A DNA stretch of 64,000 bases, taken from positions 98,916,861 to 98,980,860 of the forward strand of contig CM026426.1 of NCBI GenBank assembly GCA_014871385.1, written 5' to 3'. This document shows positions 21,478-34,042 of the stretch, piece by piece. The notes beneath the pieces were generated by a model. That model did not search any database. It was not told where the DNA came from and was given only the letters and a program-made list of their open reading frames with translations. Position 1 is the first letter of the stretch. Every line of letters starts with the position of its first letter. The translations under genes and the position numbers were made by a program. The stretch is from Ceratodon purpureus (Eukaryota > Streptophyta > Bryopsida > Pseudoditrichales > Ditrichaceae).

Positions 21478-21992
21478 TATATATAATACACTACTTGATT
21501 TTCCACAGTTCTGGGTTTTCTAATCATATTTTTGAATTAAGACATAAATTTTGAGCACGGTAAGTAGCTTAAGGTTCTTGGTTGTCATATGGATGTACGC
21601 TAAATATTTTGTAATTTTGTAGTGAAACCTATATTTGATCTGAATTTTCTTTGTTTGCTTTGATTTGAAAATTTAGATTGATTACATAATGAAACCATTA
21701 ATTTTGATAAAATTAATGCTTGTAGATAATACAAGTACTTAGCCTCGTGAAAAATAGAAATTCATATTTTACATTATCTACTTAATAGAAAAGTAGAGCA
21801 TCCAAAGTCAACGTCTATTTTTGTCATCCTAGGCTCAGGCATTTGGAGGTTAATTGTTTATTGTCTGCGAAGATGTGTATCAAATTATTCTATTAAAATC
21901 CAAAACTCTTTTATGGTAACACTAATGCCCCAAGAATTGCCCCGTTGAAAAGCGCCATGAAAAGTTACCCGGTGGAAAAAGATTAGAATATT
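21478..21992 (-). repeat. Inverted repeat Q, right arm
   Basis: Reverse complement partner of 14475-15000. The inner edge is near 21478 and the outer edge near 21992, where similarity fades after a TAATATT block. No target duplication could be defined. Confidence 0.6.
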
Positions 21993-22599
21993 AGTTTTCA
22001 AAACTTTATTATTATCCACATTGTATTTGCAGGTGTATTTGGTTTACGACCGCATTCATACTAAAATTCATTAATTCTATCTATACAAAATTGTCAAAGG
22101 AATATAAGATTTGTATAACCAATCAAAATAGCATGGCCCTCAAATTAGATCATTGTTTCTACCATCTTGTTCTTTATCAATGTATGGAAATCATATGCTT
22201 CAGCATCAAGAGGGTAATGAGAAACTTCCACCACCAACAACTTTTCCATGAAATATTATATAAATCCATATTACAGTATTATAAACAATGAGGGAGACAA
22301 GAAACTAAATATGCTTTAACGTGAAATTTGGAATATACTTGTGAGAAGTGCACATTCATCCAATGAAATTCATTCAAGACAATAAATTTTAATATAGTCG
22401 AGTGTTGTCTGAAATGGATCATTTTGTAATAGTTCAGTTCTTGACTGAGGTGGGATTTCATCAAGTCAAACTACTACATTGTTATATCAATGATATGTTC
22501 ATTCTCCCACTCTGTATCAGTCGTCGCCTAGAAATTCTCTTCATGGACAGGCTGGGTTCTGGGCATCTCTGCTGCTCCACTACTTATGTTACAAAGACT

Positions 22600-25500
22600 A
22601 TTACCGATGCTTGGACTATTTAGCTTACTGTGAGCCAACCTCGTAGAACCACTTACTGTAGCCACCTAGCGATTCTCATCTCTATGACAGCTACTACGCC
22701 ACGCTCTCAAGGCTTAAGCAGCTTTCAAGGCCCACCAAGCATCCTGACGTCTTACGGCCGCGGCTATGGTGCTTGGATCCACTGGAATAACCTGGGATTC
22801 TGCCAACCTCTTCTGCTACTTCCTGGTGTACCAATGCTGAATGCAACGCTACCACCATTCGTATTGTTGAACAATCACGCTAGTGCGCGCAGTTGTCCTT
22901 CCATGTTAAGTGTGACCTTGCGTTGCTTCTTTTGCTGCATGGTGCAACTTTTCCATACCTTGACAACTCCACACTGACAGACTGCCATAGTTTTCAACAA
23001 ACCATGGCCCATGCTTCAGAAGCACGTGCTGCACACACACATATAAAACTATAGGAGTTAGCGCAATGCCATTCATATAGAAGTAGAGAAGAGAGCCTCA
23101 AGTACCATTGTAACTCCACTGCAACTTCTTGTACTAAAGACGCTAAAGCACATGTTGATTAGCATGTAGAATTGTTCCTTACGATATAGTGGGTAATGTG
23201 GGTTTCTCCAAATGCTGCAAGGAAGGCCTTCCCAAAAGCATCCATCTTTGCCCTACAAGAATCACATTGTCGGGCTGCATCAGCACAAGTCTGTGAGATA
23301 CGGTTGTAAATCCTCCAATGCCTCCCGAACCTGCCATCAATTTTGTCGAGTTTACCCTCCTTTGAGGTTGTTGAATTTTGACATGCATACTTCTTTCCAG
23401 ACCCTGTCATACGTGGACCATGTGCTTGGACGGAACAACCTCGCAGCCACCTTTCCACTAAAACTAGGCTTCATGACATCATATGCATTCTTTCTAGACC
23501 TCTTCTTATCCTGCTTCAGCTGGCAGTTGCCCCCCTCCACCCCTATTGTTGACAAAGCCTTTTTGATGGAATCAATAGCCTCTGCTCTCCTACCCATGTC
23601 TTCCTTGTTCCAGATGAACATGAATTGAAGGTGCAAGATTTTTTCAATAATACAAACCTGGGCATGGTGGATATATAGATGAGAGTGTGATAGGGGAATG
23701 GGAGAATAGGCTTTGACTGTGGGTGCGTCCCTATATCAACAGGCTACGCCGAAATCCTCGAAGCAAAAAGCCCCCCTTGCCAGTTACCCTTGCCTTGTAG
23801 CTTGAATTCACGTGCTGCTACTACACTAGTGCAAGATTTTGATACCTGATGGATCTGCTCACAATAGATGCACGTCATCTTGCATGTAGGACCGTGCTGA
23901 AGCTCATATATGCACTTTATTGTTTTCATATCAGCGGCTAGATGCCACTCCATCCCAAAGCTGCCAACTCCCTCTACCATGAGTTATTGGCCCGCGTTCT
24001 GTGCAGCAAACTTGGTCTTTTTGAATGCCCACTTCAGTTCATCATAGGACTCTTTCCAAACTTGGAAACAGTTCCTATGAGCTATATCTCCTGTTTGGTT
24101 TGTATAGAGAGCCACATCTCCTGTCATGGACTTTCTAGATGCTAGGATTCATCAAGGTCAAACTCACTCGCTCAAATTTCTTCCCCCGTAGAACCTCCGC
24201 TTCATCAAGCTTCAGCACAAAGATTAGTGGACCGCCATTGCACTCTACACAACACAAACATATATATTTTGGTCACTCATAGTGAATTTAGTACACTACA
24301 ATCATAACATAACCGCTTACATTCTACTAAGTCAGATCATGCATACGTATGGAAAGATACCTTCCTTCGTTATTTTGTAGAACATCACCATCGACCGTTG
24401 CACAACTTCCAATTCAACGAACATACTGTTTTTGTTATCCAGAAAAATCTCCTTTGCTGGTGTCACTACCTTTCCTCCCTCTCGCACTTCCAAAATTGTG
24501 CAGTGTCCTTCAATGTGGTATTAATCACCAATGAACTGTGGAAGCTTTGAGTTCATTCCTTTTCTGAACGATGTTAGTTGATGTGGAGCTAGCAAAATAC
24601 CAGAAATTATACCTGGTGCTACCATTCCAATGCGATTCTTCACCGTCATGTATATTGCATAGTAACCTCTCACCATCACTCCAGCGCTATCGCATGCATC
24701 CAACATGCTATCTTCTTCTATGCTATTTCCGATCTGCCTAATAACATCCTTCACCACGGCGGCCTTTGTTTGAGACATCTTGGACTGCTCCACCATTGCT
24801 GCCGCTTCAGCTGGCCTGAGGATACTCATCAAGCATACCGCCGTCTTCGCTTGTGTTGTCAAATCACCACTAGCCACCTTGTTAGTGCACTGAACTGTTG
24901 CCACGACTGCCGACTGGAGTATGGCTCTCATAAGGGCTCTTTGTTGCTTGGTGTAGCTGCTGCCTCCTACAAGATTGCCTAAGCTCTTCATCGATATCCC
25001 GTGAATCCCCTGGCTAAATCCATAGGGAATTCAAACCATAGAACGGAGCTTCTCCTTCAACTTCTGGTATTCAATTTTGCATCTCTGCAATTCAGCATCC
25101 ATAGAGTCAACTTTTTCACGATGATCCACATCATACGCATGGATGCGGTGCTCTCTATGAGCTAGTGCACCGCCAAGCTCCCGACATCTTGATTCGAGCC
25201 TTTGCACGTCCGAGCAAAGGTTTTGTCGGTCAATTCCACCTTGGGCTGCTGCATCCAATGAGATGCTGGCCTCGGATTCAAGCCGCATGCATTACTTCTG
25301 AAGATGATGAATCAATCCCTCATACTCTGTGACCACTCCCTGCAACGTTGAGACTCGAGTCTCCAATTCCTATACACTACCCTTTGTTTTTAAGTGTTTT
25401 GTATAACCAAGCATCCTATGCTCACCTTAACAGAGGAACTCTAAACAATCTTTTGTTCTTCTGAAAGTCAAGGGTTCCTCAATTCTAGGATCGGCAGGCA

Positions 25501-25640
25501 ATATGCGTCCATCCATCCAGAGATCGATACTAATCTCACAGCGTGCTCTCCTCAGTAGAAAACTACTTCTCGATGCCTGGGTATCCACTGACTTTCCTCT
25601 CTGGATTAGTGGTGCACACTTGCTTGGCAATTAAATCTGC
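22600..25640 (-). pseudogene. Unrecognised multi-exon gene, decayed
   Basis: Read on the minus strand, coding-like blocks follow one another. 25630-25427 is basic, with an IDLWMDGRILP motif. 25360-25031 is a coiled coil (LESRCRELGGALAHREH). 24991-24340 is a long Ala/Met-rich segment beginning MKSLGNLVGG and, after a stop, ILEVREGGKVVTPAKEIF. 24245-24130 reads GGPLIFVLKLDEAEVLRGKK after an AG acceptor. 23636-23180 is a basic segment in two frames. GT-AG intron edges are visible at several joints, so this was a spliced gene. Multiple stops and frame changes show decay. I do not recognise any domain. Confidence 0.45.
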
Positions 25641-26119
25641 AGAATTTACGAACTACATGTGTTTGTGACATTAGAGAGAGCCATGCTGCAGCATTTGACG
25701 TTGCTCACGTCCAAACGGTTACGTATTCATTATCAGCACATCTGACCCTCACACACACACACACTTGCCAAAACTTGGTACTTGGCGCAATGGATGCCAT
25801 AGGACAAACCAGTGTCGCACCTCCCACCCTTTTAGATGACCCCCTTCTTGCTTGAAACTGCATTGCTGGCCTTTATTATATACACTTTTTCCGAGTACCA
25901 CTAAACCAGAAACAATAGTTTGCTCCAATAGTGGGGGGTACACAAAGCTAAAAACATTATTCTAGTTCTTTAGTCTAGGGTACAGTTGGTTGATCGTGGA
26001 ATATTATATTGTATGAGTCACTTCACACGTTGGGTTCTTCCAAATTTATAATTTGGAAAGCTTGAGGCTTGGTTGGTACACCATAGCCTTCTCATGATCG
26101 CTCCTCACTGCCCGCGCCT

Positions 26120-26800
26120 TGCTGGGTGCTTGACGGGGAAAGTTCGTATGTGAGCGGAGAGCAAAGAGCAGAGAATGGAGAGCAGAGAATTGACATTTAG
26201 CCAAAATTTTGAAAGCAAAGTAGACCCTATAACCGTGGAAAAATACTAAAAAACGGCATGATTTTGTTACTTTTTTTAGTAAAGGAGTAGAACTCTATGG
26301 AATTCAGGGTTATCTCTGGTAAGAATTTCTTACGTTTGATTTCTGAGGTATAAATTAGGGCTGATGTCATGATGACGCCATGCATACAATCCTTTAGATT
26401 TGGTTTCTTATTGGATTTAGATACGAGTATTCCAGCATCATGTTTTTAGATCACAACTGTAAATATTGAATATATAATATAAAAAATTATAGGAATTTTT
26501 TTTTTCACATAAGCTAAAGTTAATGGTCTGAAAACTTCGTGGAATATTTCAAAGTTTGTGTACAATAATCGTGCTGCGGAAACGGACGTAGCTTGTACGT
26601 GAGCGAAGAGCGGAGAGCCGAGAGCGGTGAATGGAGATTTGGAGAGCGGAGAGCACAGAATGGGGGACAAAACCTAGAAATAGCACTTTTTTTACTAAAA
26701 ATAAAATATAAAATTAGAAGATTCGAATATTATTTATATATTTATAGAAAGTTACTAATTTTAGTAATTTAATTGACCCTATAACCGTGGACTAATTACA
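26120..26800 (+). repeat. GGAGAGC-rich repeat, two tandem copies
   Basis: A unit begins near CGTATGTGAGCGGAGAGC (about 26147) with clustered GGAGAGC/AGAGCA heptamers, passes GTAGACCCTATAACCGTGG, GGGTTATCTCTGG and CTGATGTCATGATGAC, and ends near GTGTACAATAATCGTGCTGC (26575). A second, shorter copy starts at once (GTACGTGAGCGAAGAGCGGAGAGC) and reaches TTGACCCTATAACCGTGG at 26785. The same unit, reversed, forms the spacer of the palindrome at 46860-47313. Confidence 0.7.
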
Positions 26801-26809
26801 GTATTTTCA

Positions 26810-27540
26810 TTGAATTTGTAGTTCGTTTTCTCTTTTCTTGGTGAATAATTTTTTGACGTGCACCAATTACTATGCTCCAACTCTTTCTAACTAGTTCAGG
26901 CATTCATTAATTTCCCTTATTCCCTCACATTTATATGCAAATTACTGCTTGAAATGAATTGGTATTGAAGCTCATAAGAGGGATCAAGTAACATTTAATA
27001 TCGTAACATTTTCGTAAATTTGCTAGAATTCATACGCCATGGTCTACATGCCTTTCAACTTTTTTATTTCTTTTATTTTTTATAATTGTCTTGTATTTTT
27101 TATTAACTTCCTTTATTCTATCTATCTTGTTCAAGGAATCAAAAGAGTCTTTTCATTTAATTTTCTCTTTCATTTTCTTAATCTCCTTCATATTATTTTC
27201 AACCTTAATATTTATTTTTGTTTTTTCTTACTTTTACTTTTTTGATTTCATTTTTTATAAATGTGTTTTTTTTTATTTTTTTATTTTATTTTATTTATTT
27301 TTAAATAATTTCATTTCTTTTTTATATTTTTTTAATAATTTTAAATGCTAAATGACTTCTGCTCACTCCTCATCCTTTTCCATTCAGTTTAGGAGGATGA
27401 CAACTTTTAAATGAATGAAAAGCCGATTTTCAAGGGCGCCAAGCATCTTTTTCAGGGATATTTAAGATAAGATTATGGAATGTCTCTTTCTCTTTTGTGT
27501 TGGTGTTTTGTGAAGCTCTTTTCCGTACTGGCGGACATCA
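26810..27540. other. AT-rich upstream region
   Basis: T-rich DNA with no exon. The hydrophobic frames at 27039-27351 (Phe/Leu/Ile only) arise from the poly-T bias. The last 150 bp may hold the promoter of the gene at 27544. Confidence 0.4.
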
Positions 27541-27543
27541 GTT

Positions 27544-27999
27544 ATGGAAGACGTCAGAGATATTGTTGTTTCCCTTGTTGACGATGTTTGTCCATTTCAA
27601 CCATATGTTGAGGTGGAGGACGAAAAAGACGTGATGGCCAACAGCCAAGGGCGTCCTTTGACAACGGATGTTGACGTACAATCGGATGTAAGAGCTGACC
27701 TTCCACCTTCAGAAAGTTCGGATGAGATCATAGTGCTGGAGGAGGACGCAGATGTGCCTTTGCAACCTCATGCATACTCAAAGGTTGGAAGGATCTCAAG
27801 GGGAACCTATTCCAGGGAATCAGTGAATCGGAGGCGGGAAGGTGGGCCATTGTTGAAACGTTCATACCACGGACACTTGCCAAGTGTAGGACCAAAAGTG
27901 AACGTGAATGTAGTTTGTGCTGTAGTACAGTCAGAGGCTGGCAGTCCTACTGATAGTGTGGTGGGCAACCCTAAAGTTCGTGTTAGGTTCGAAGATTAG
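27544..27999 (+). CDS. Small acidic protein of unknown function, convergent with the Mutator-like gene
   Basis: An uninterrupted frame of 151 codons starts at ATG 27544 and ends at TAG 27999. The first half is acidic (VEVEDEKDV, EIIVLEEDADV); the second half is basic (SRESVNRRREGGPLLKRS) and ends in KVRVRFED. No known domain is seen. It is transcribed towards the decayed Mutator-like gene at 28251-31934, with about 250 bp between the two stop codons. Second genes arranged tail to tail with the transposase are common in large Mutator-like elements, so this may be an accessory gene of that element. I did not find terminal inverted repeats that would prove it. Confidence 0.5.
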   Translation: MEDVRDIVVSLVDDVCPFQPYVEVEDEKDVMANSQGRPLTTDVDVQSDVRADLPPSESSDEIIVLEEDADVPLQPHAYSKVGRISRGTYSRESVNRRREGGPLLKRSYHGHLPSVGPKVNVNVVCAVVQSEAGSPTDSVVGNPKVRVRFED

Positions 28000-28250
28000 G
28001 ACATCTAATAACAAGTGTATGTTTGCTGTAATAAAGGATACATGTTAGGGGATACGAGGTATATAGTGCACTTGTTCAAGATAGAATGTTTTGAAATAGA
28101 ATGCAATCAATGTGAACGACAAAGCCTTTATAATGAAAAAGACAATACAGCTTCTGTATTGCTGACTTAGTACATAGGATATTACTAAAATCATTCACTA
28201 CGTGATCAATGGCCATTGTAGAAATGGCAGTTCTAAACAAGGAGTGCTAC

Positions 28251-31200
28251 CTACTTCTTCGCCAAGAGGTGACGCAAGATTCCACTCTCTACGAGTAGCT
28301 TGACTTTGTTGAAGCTAAAGGTAGGCGCATGTATGAAAAGCTCGGCTTTGAGATCACGGTTGCAGACCTTCAAGAGTATGTAATAAATGTGCGTACAGTA
28401 CGTGAACTCAGTCCTGCCTCGAACCGTAGTCATTGTCTTCTTGAATGCTGGGCAAGTGCAACCAGGGTAAGAACTAATGGTAATCTGGTACCATGTGATG
28501 TGTGGAGCGATGCCCGAATCTAGTCCAATGATGCAACCATGGCCCAGCTCAAGTATCATGGTGACGGAAAGAAGGCGCGCTTTGAGGGACATGGAGGAGC
28601 CCATGGAGAGTCGCTGCGCCAGATTGGGGCAAGTGGCAGTGCGCTTCACCATCTTGCCGTCTCTCTTTTCTGGGTAGCGGTCAGCGTCTGCAGGGACTGG
28701 CACCGAGCTGAGATTTGCAGGGGGCGGGGCAGAGGAGAAGAGGCGTCTTGAGGAGACCGGCTTCTTCGGCGGAAGTTGAAAGCTTGCTGCTTCGAGGGCA
28801 AGAATCTCAGTGAGTTTTAGGTTAGTACCTAGTTTCACTGGTCAGACCTCAGGAATGGAGGGGAATTTTTGGTCCTTTGAGTAGTGTGTTACCCACTTGC
28901 GCTTGGAACCTTTCACGCAGCGCTCAATATCGTCAGAGCAGAAGAAGAACTCTGTCTTCTCAACTGTATTCCTGCGATAGTTAGTCCAAAGCCCAGTGTA
29001 GGTCGGGGCAGCTGTGCAATGGGGCCCCCTGACAATTCTCTCAGGGCACTTCTTTTTTGTTTCAGCTCTTTGGGCCCATGAGCAGTTCGCAGAAGCTTTG
29101 AGAAGTCTCGATATGTGCCACTCCTTCACATTGACCTTGGTTTCTTCAACCGCGTTGACATGGCAAATGCCGCCCTTGTTCACAGGTGAAGGTAAAGGGG
29201 AATCAACATCCTGGGCAGGAGATTCGGTACCTTCTTCCTCGCTGTCGTGTTCGGAGTCGTCTTCCACAATGACAAGCATTTGCATTGAGCGAGCCTTGAC
29301 GGCACGTCTTGGGCCTCTTGGGCGAGAAAGGTTTGTCTTGTCCGGACGATGAGACTCCTTGTCAGCTCCGATGGGAACGTCGGCTTTTCGCTTCTGTGAA
29401 CCAAACACTTCCGCTCCAGGCATGATAGGTTGACGGGTGCAGAACTCATCCGCTCCTGGCATATCGAGCATGGGGTCTTCGAGCAGTGTAGGATTTCCCC
29501 ATTTCTTCGCGTTGCGTTTCGCCATCTGGAGCCTCAGTTCCTTCTTCGATGGTCCTATTCTGCCGAAGTCACCTTTGAGGAACTGGTAGGGGTTAACAAT
29601 CTGTAGAAAAGCTCGAACGAAATCGTCCACGGTAGCAACGTAGAGGTCGTTTCTGTTGTTTCCTGAAGCTTGGAGCCACTTGTTATGAACCGTTTTGGCG
29701 AGGTTACAGGTCGGCATCTCTGCGAGTTCTTCTTCCGTAAATTTCTGCAATATAGACAGTAGGAGCCGTTAGATTCAACAATTTGAGTTTTGTAGGTTAG
29801 GGATAGGAAACCAGTATCAAAAACATCTAAACATAGTACAAAAATCATACCGTGGTCATGAATCTCCTCCATTGGCGGAAGCCGTGGTGCTAGAATGACA
29901 GTCACTGATCGAGTTTGATGAGTCCGCTCTCGCCAACGATTCCTGTGGATGCCCACCATGCTCGCAACACGTGGTACAGAGTGTCCGCCTCTGCCATGCT
30001 GGTCGCATTCTTGAACTGAGTTTACATCTTCTTGTGTTGTTCCCAGAGTTCTTCGAGGAAGTCCTTCTCCGTATACTGGACCATGTTCTGTGTCCAGTGG
30101 AACAAGCACGACCTCTCCCGGTCCACCATTCGGTCCTCTTTGTTGCCATTGCCGTATAGGATTCGCACTGCATTCCAATTCGCCTGTGCGTTATCCACCA
30201 TGAATCCCTTGAAGTTTGGCGCTGCAACGCCATTGTTCTCCATGACCAGGTTCAGGTTTTTCGAGAAGACGAGCTGGGCCTCCAAATCCACGGACTGCAT
30301 ATCGCAAGTGGCGAATGTCATCACGCGGCAGCAGGTGGCGTCGTACACATGGCACGCCATCGTCGACCACTCCTTCACCAGTCGTACATGGTCGAACATG
30401 ATCTAGGCGTTCTCCTGAATTCCGCCAGCTTGCATTCCGCTAATTAAATCAACACCACTTTCCGGCCCGACCTTCGACATCTTGAAGACAAAGACTTTGT
30501 CACGCAACGCTCCCTGACCAGGAAACTTATTGTCTTGGACAAACGCCCACAGACTGTTTCCACGGAGCTTGGTGATACCGTCCATGATTCCGTACCTTCT
30601 GATTTTTTTGAAGGTTAGGACTTTGTTGCGGATGTTTGGTGACGCCATGTCTTTGCATCGATCCAGAATAGGAACCAGCTCCTCCATCGTCAGCTTCCTC
30701 GGTGGTGCATCCTCGGCCTGTAGCAGGTAGCTCCCAATGAGGAGTTTGCTCGCCTCCAAGACAACGGCGCTCTTCGTTGCTTTGTTGTTCATCTCTACCT
30801 GCTCCTCTATTAAGTTACTAATCTCTGCTTTAGAGTCTCTGTAGTCTCCAACTTTCACTAGATGATCATGTGTTCCTATGTGAATACAAGCTCTAGTCTG
30901 ATTCGCTTTGCCCACTACGTAATATATCTTAGCCTCGCGTGTAGCAACACATGATGGAGGTTCTTTACATACCTTGCAAACTAGTGTAGAGTCGGATGGA
31001 GGAGGTTGGGACAAGGGAAAATCTCGAAGAGTACATCCTTCAAACTCGGTCCCTTTTACCTTGAAGATCTTGGGAACATGCTTCAGGAAGTCGCACTCCT
31101 TGTTGCTGCAGCGCAGCCATCCGACGCAGCTCAAACTTCGAAAAGAGAGTCCGACGTCGTTTTTGATGTTTATTGTGATGGTCTTGGTCCACAAGTGTCT

Positions 31201-31934
31201 GTCGTATCGTTTGTCCATTCCCTCCATTGACTTGGCGGCAAGCTTAGAGGATCCTGCAGTAGCTGGGGGCAATTCAAAAAGAACCAGACCATCAAACTTC
31301 GCAGGCAAGTACTCTACTCTCTCGTGTCTAATAGTGGAATAGTGTATCTTCTTCAGAATTTTTTTGGACCCACGCGCCTTTGCAAGCTGTTGAAGGAGCG
31401 GAAATATGCTAACTGTGTCCTAGGACATTGGAGGAGAGACATTTGAAGGAGGAGCATCAGCGTGGACCTTAGGCACCATCTTCACATGACTGACTTCATC
31501 ATTAGAAGAGAGAGCGATATGACGAACGGAGGAGTTGGCTTCTCTACATCTAAGTTCTTGGTTCCAGGCTCAACCTTGACCTTGACATCACGAGGTAAGG
31601 GAGACTGAATTGTGCAAGTAGAAGAGCGACGGGGCTTGAGGATCTCAGTAGATGCAGCCATCAGAGAATCAGTAAGACCGTAGACTCTATAGGATCCAGG
31701 GAAAAGTCTCCACTGCAACATATTGTACTCATCTTTCATGGAAAGTTGCGCGAGGGTGTGGGTAACTTCGGCAGTAACGTCATCGAAGATCTCCTCCTCT
31801 ATATTGATGGTATCCTCACGGAAATAGAATCTGAGACTCAGGCGAAGAGAGGACACCTTAGCTAGACCATCGTCATCTACGCGAAACCTAAGAGGGATTA
31901 CCATGCCTTGGGCATACAGACAAACCATCCCCAT
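28251..31934 (-). pseudogene. Mutator-like (MULE) transposase gene, decayed
   Basis: The minus-strand gene starts near ATG 31934 (MGMVCLYAQGMVIPLRF). A zinc/DNA-binding N-terminal part follows (VGWLRCSNKECDF, LVCKVCKEPPSC, ACIHIGTHDH), then a DDE-type core around TCDMQSVDLEAQ and GFMVDNAQANWNAVR (30399-30022) with CLFHW downstream. The C-terminal SWIM finger CTCPAFKKT...FTYCTH lies near 28351-28403. The part upstream of the SWIM (28842-29750) carries a basic and acidic linker. In-frame stops and frame changes occur at the end of the N-terminal part (about 31420), after QENA (about 30403), between the core and the linker, and before the SWIM exon, so the gene is inactive as it stands. The presence of both core and SWIM makes the family call secure. 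Confidence 0.75.
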
Positions 31935-32536
31935 GTTCGCAGGCAACACAGTAGTACTAGTGGAAGAAAGGAGAATAGTGAGTGTACTAGCCAAGCGGCA
32001 TTGTGAGAGCAAAGTGAGAGGAATGATGCATCGGTATTGATCTTTTTATTCAAGTTGGAATGTCCATGTGGACGACTAGGTAATGATTGCTTCTGTTACG
32101 TAACGAATGTATGATTAAAGAGAGACGGCGCTAACTAATTCGAATGTTACATTTTGCAAGCCCAAGAATATTAGATAGTTGTTTTTTAGAACTACGCATT
32201 TAATATTTGAATCGTGGAACCGATTCTATTCGATGTGAAGTTTGGTGGGATTAGAGTGAGCCGTCACTTGCTTCCATATTTAAAACAAGTATTCCACTGC
32301 TTAATTCAAATCTTTTATTATTTTGTGGGTTTGGTTTAATTGTTCCAATATAGTTTTATGTCAGCAACTTTAATTCAAAATGCATTTATTTATAGTTTTT
32401 ATTCTTATAAATAGGTTAAGAATAAAGTAAGTGTTTAGGGCTGAGTCAGAGGGGTTGAAGGTTTCGGATATATAAGAAGAAGGGAAGTTAGAAGGAGAGC
32501 TATATTGTGAGGAGAGTTTTCTCGTTAGTTAGACAC

Positions 32537-32970
32537 ATGAAGGAGAGTGGAGGGTCAACCCCTTCCACTTTTGTCACTCCTAAGCCTAGAACAAAAGCAT
32601 ATGGTACAGATTTTACGAATAGGAGAGCGAGGAAGAGGAGAGAATCACGTAGAAAGGCCAAGCGGAAAGGCAACCTCTTGAGTGCACCTCTGAAGGTTCA
32701 AGGAGCTGGGCAACCTTTGGCAATTAAATTTGGTAGCATTCGTAAACTCGTTCTAGAGTCTATAGTGGAAATTGAAGAGGAGGTTTTAGATGTCACGGTT
32801 GGGGACCACGGTGTAGTAAACATGGACGATAAAAGTAATGAAATGACGAAAGATTTAGGGTTTAATTGTTTAGAGACACCATAGTCTCCGCACCCTTCGT
32901 TTGGCTTAAACGAGTCACTTCCAGAAGAGAGCTCTTTAGGATCCACGGAGGATCGTCTCTCTACTGAAGT
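32537..32970 (+). pseudogene. Basic protein exon of unknown function
   Basis: From ATG 32537 a frame reads a Ser/Thr/Pro-rich start and then a strong nuclear-localisation-like cluster (RRARKRRESRRKAKRKG), followed by an acidic region (VEIEEEVLDVTVG). It meets TAG at 32884, but the same frame remains coding-like up to a GTAAGT donor at 32971 (SLPEESSLGSTEDRLSTE). The stop may therefore be a mutation. It may be the first exon of the long gene that follows (33348-39474), since orientation and splice edges agree; the link is not proven. Confidence 0.4.
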
Positions 32971-33049
32971 AAGTTACTGACTTTAGTTGTATTTTTGAAC
33001 ATGTCTTGTTCATTTTTAAAGGTGATAGCGTCGATTCTTTCGTTATTGT

Positions 33050-33215
33050 CTTATAATTGTAACCGATGTCCTCTACAGTGCTTTATGTCTTGCAAATTCT
33101 TAGACATATTTTAAACGTAGTTAAAACGCGGTGAAAATGTGAATTCTCGTGCTTGATGTCTTGCAAATTCTTCGACATATTTTAAGCCTAGTTTTCACAC
33201 AGTAAAGTTTTGAAT
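33050..33215 (+). repeat. Imperfect tandem pair of about 80 bp
   Basis: TGTCTTGCAAATTCTTAGAC...TAGTT and TGTCTTGCAAATTCTTCGAC...TAGTT lie about 80 bp apart in a likely intron. Confidence 0.6.
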
Positions 33216-33347
33216 TTTCCTCCTCAGTGTTGTTAACTTTGTTCTTCTGAGGAAGTGGACTGAGGGATGAGGTTCTAGGTTTGCTAAACAAAGTGGAGGA
33301 CTGAGAGAAGAGGTGAGTGGTGAAGAAGCGAAAGAAGGTTCAAGTGA

Positions 33348-33890
33348 GTGGCGAGGAAGAGCTGCGAGAGCGAGGCGAGCAATTATGGAAGAAGGAGAGG
33401 CAGTAGAAAGAGCTCTTGCGGCCCATGGAGGTCCTTTAAAAGGTGGGCAAAGAGGCGTGGGCGTAGTAAGCGTGGTGTTGGGCGCGGAGCAGGTCGAAAA
33501 TCTAAGTTCGAGGGTTCTGGGAAGGAGGTTGGGAGGGGACGGCGGGGAGGTGCGAGCCGCGGAGGGCGTAGAAGTGGGAGGGAACCACGGGGTGGGAGCT
33601 CAGCCGGGGAGATGGCCTTCCTTGCAGGGGAGATCGACGCTGACAGGGTGGACTTCGAGGTGCCACGGCGGGAGGAGGACGACGAGCAGCAAGGGCAGCT
33701 GGAGGACGACGAGCAGCAAGGAGAGCAGGAGGACAACGAGCAGCAAGGAGAGCAGGAGGACGACGAGCAGCAAGGAGAGCCGGAGGACGACGAGCAGGAA
33801 TGAGAGCAGGAGGACAACGAGGGGGAAGGAGAGGAGGAGGACGAGGACAGGCAAGGTGAGGAGGAGGACGACGAGAACACCGCCATCGAG
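33348..33890 (+). CDS. RG-rich then acidic repeat exon, 5' part of the left ParB/methylase gene
   Basis: The frame begins with a Lys/Arg/Gly-rich stretch (KRRGRSKRGVGRGAGRKSK, then RGRRGGASRGGRRSGR). It turns at about 33612 into MAFLAGEIDADRVDFEVP and then a run of nine-residue acidic repeats (EDDEQQGEQ). One stop codon interrupts the repeats near 33800. The exon ends at a GTGAGT donor at 33891 and joins in phase with 34735. An RG-rich patch next to an acidic tract suggests a nuclear, nucleic-acid-associated protein. The ORF in another frame here, full of RRTTSSKES repeats, is a shadow of the minisatellite. Confidence 0.45.
33674..33830 (+). repeat. 27-bp coding minisatellite
   Basis: Nearly six copies of a 27-bp unit (GGAGGACGACGAGCAGCAAG plus seven bases) encode the nine-residue acidic repeat. 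The period is a multiple of three, so copy number can change without loss of frame. Confidence 0.8.
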
Positions 33891-34042
33891 GTGAGTACTC
33901 CTGAACGGAAACAATTGTATGGGAGGGTTGGGGTTTAGGGTTTTGGATTTGGGGTGAGTTGATGGATTGCGTGGATGTTGGTATCTCAATAAGGGTTCTT
34001 GAGCTCTTCTCTTTGGGATTTGTGGATGTGTCGTTGAGGGTT

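Noticed and set aside
14475-21992. Long repeats read as LTRs
   Set aside because: The two copies are inverted, not direct, so they cannot be the LTRs of one element.
27039-27351. Apparent membrane proteins
   Set aside because: T-rich DNA gives Phe/Ile/Leu in all frames; no start context, splice sites or family motif.
33313-33894. ORF with RRTTSSKES repeats
   Set aside because: It is another frame of the 27-bp minisatellite; the acidic frame splices in phase with the next exon and is preferred.
33600-33989. Minus-strand Leu/Val and Ser/Cys repeat ORFs
   Set aside because: They are shadows of the coding minisatellite on the other strand.
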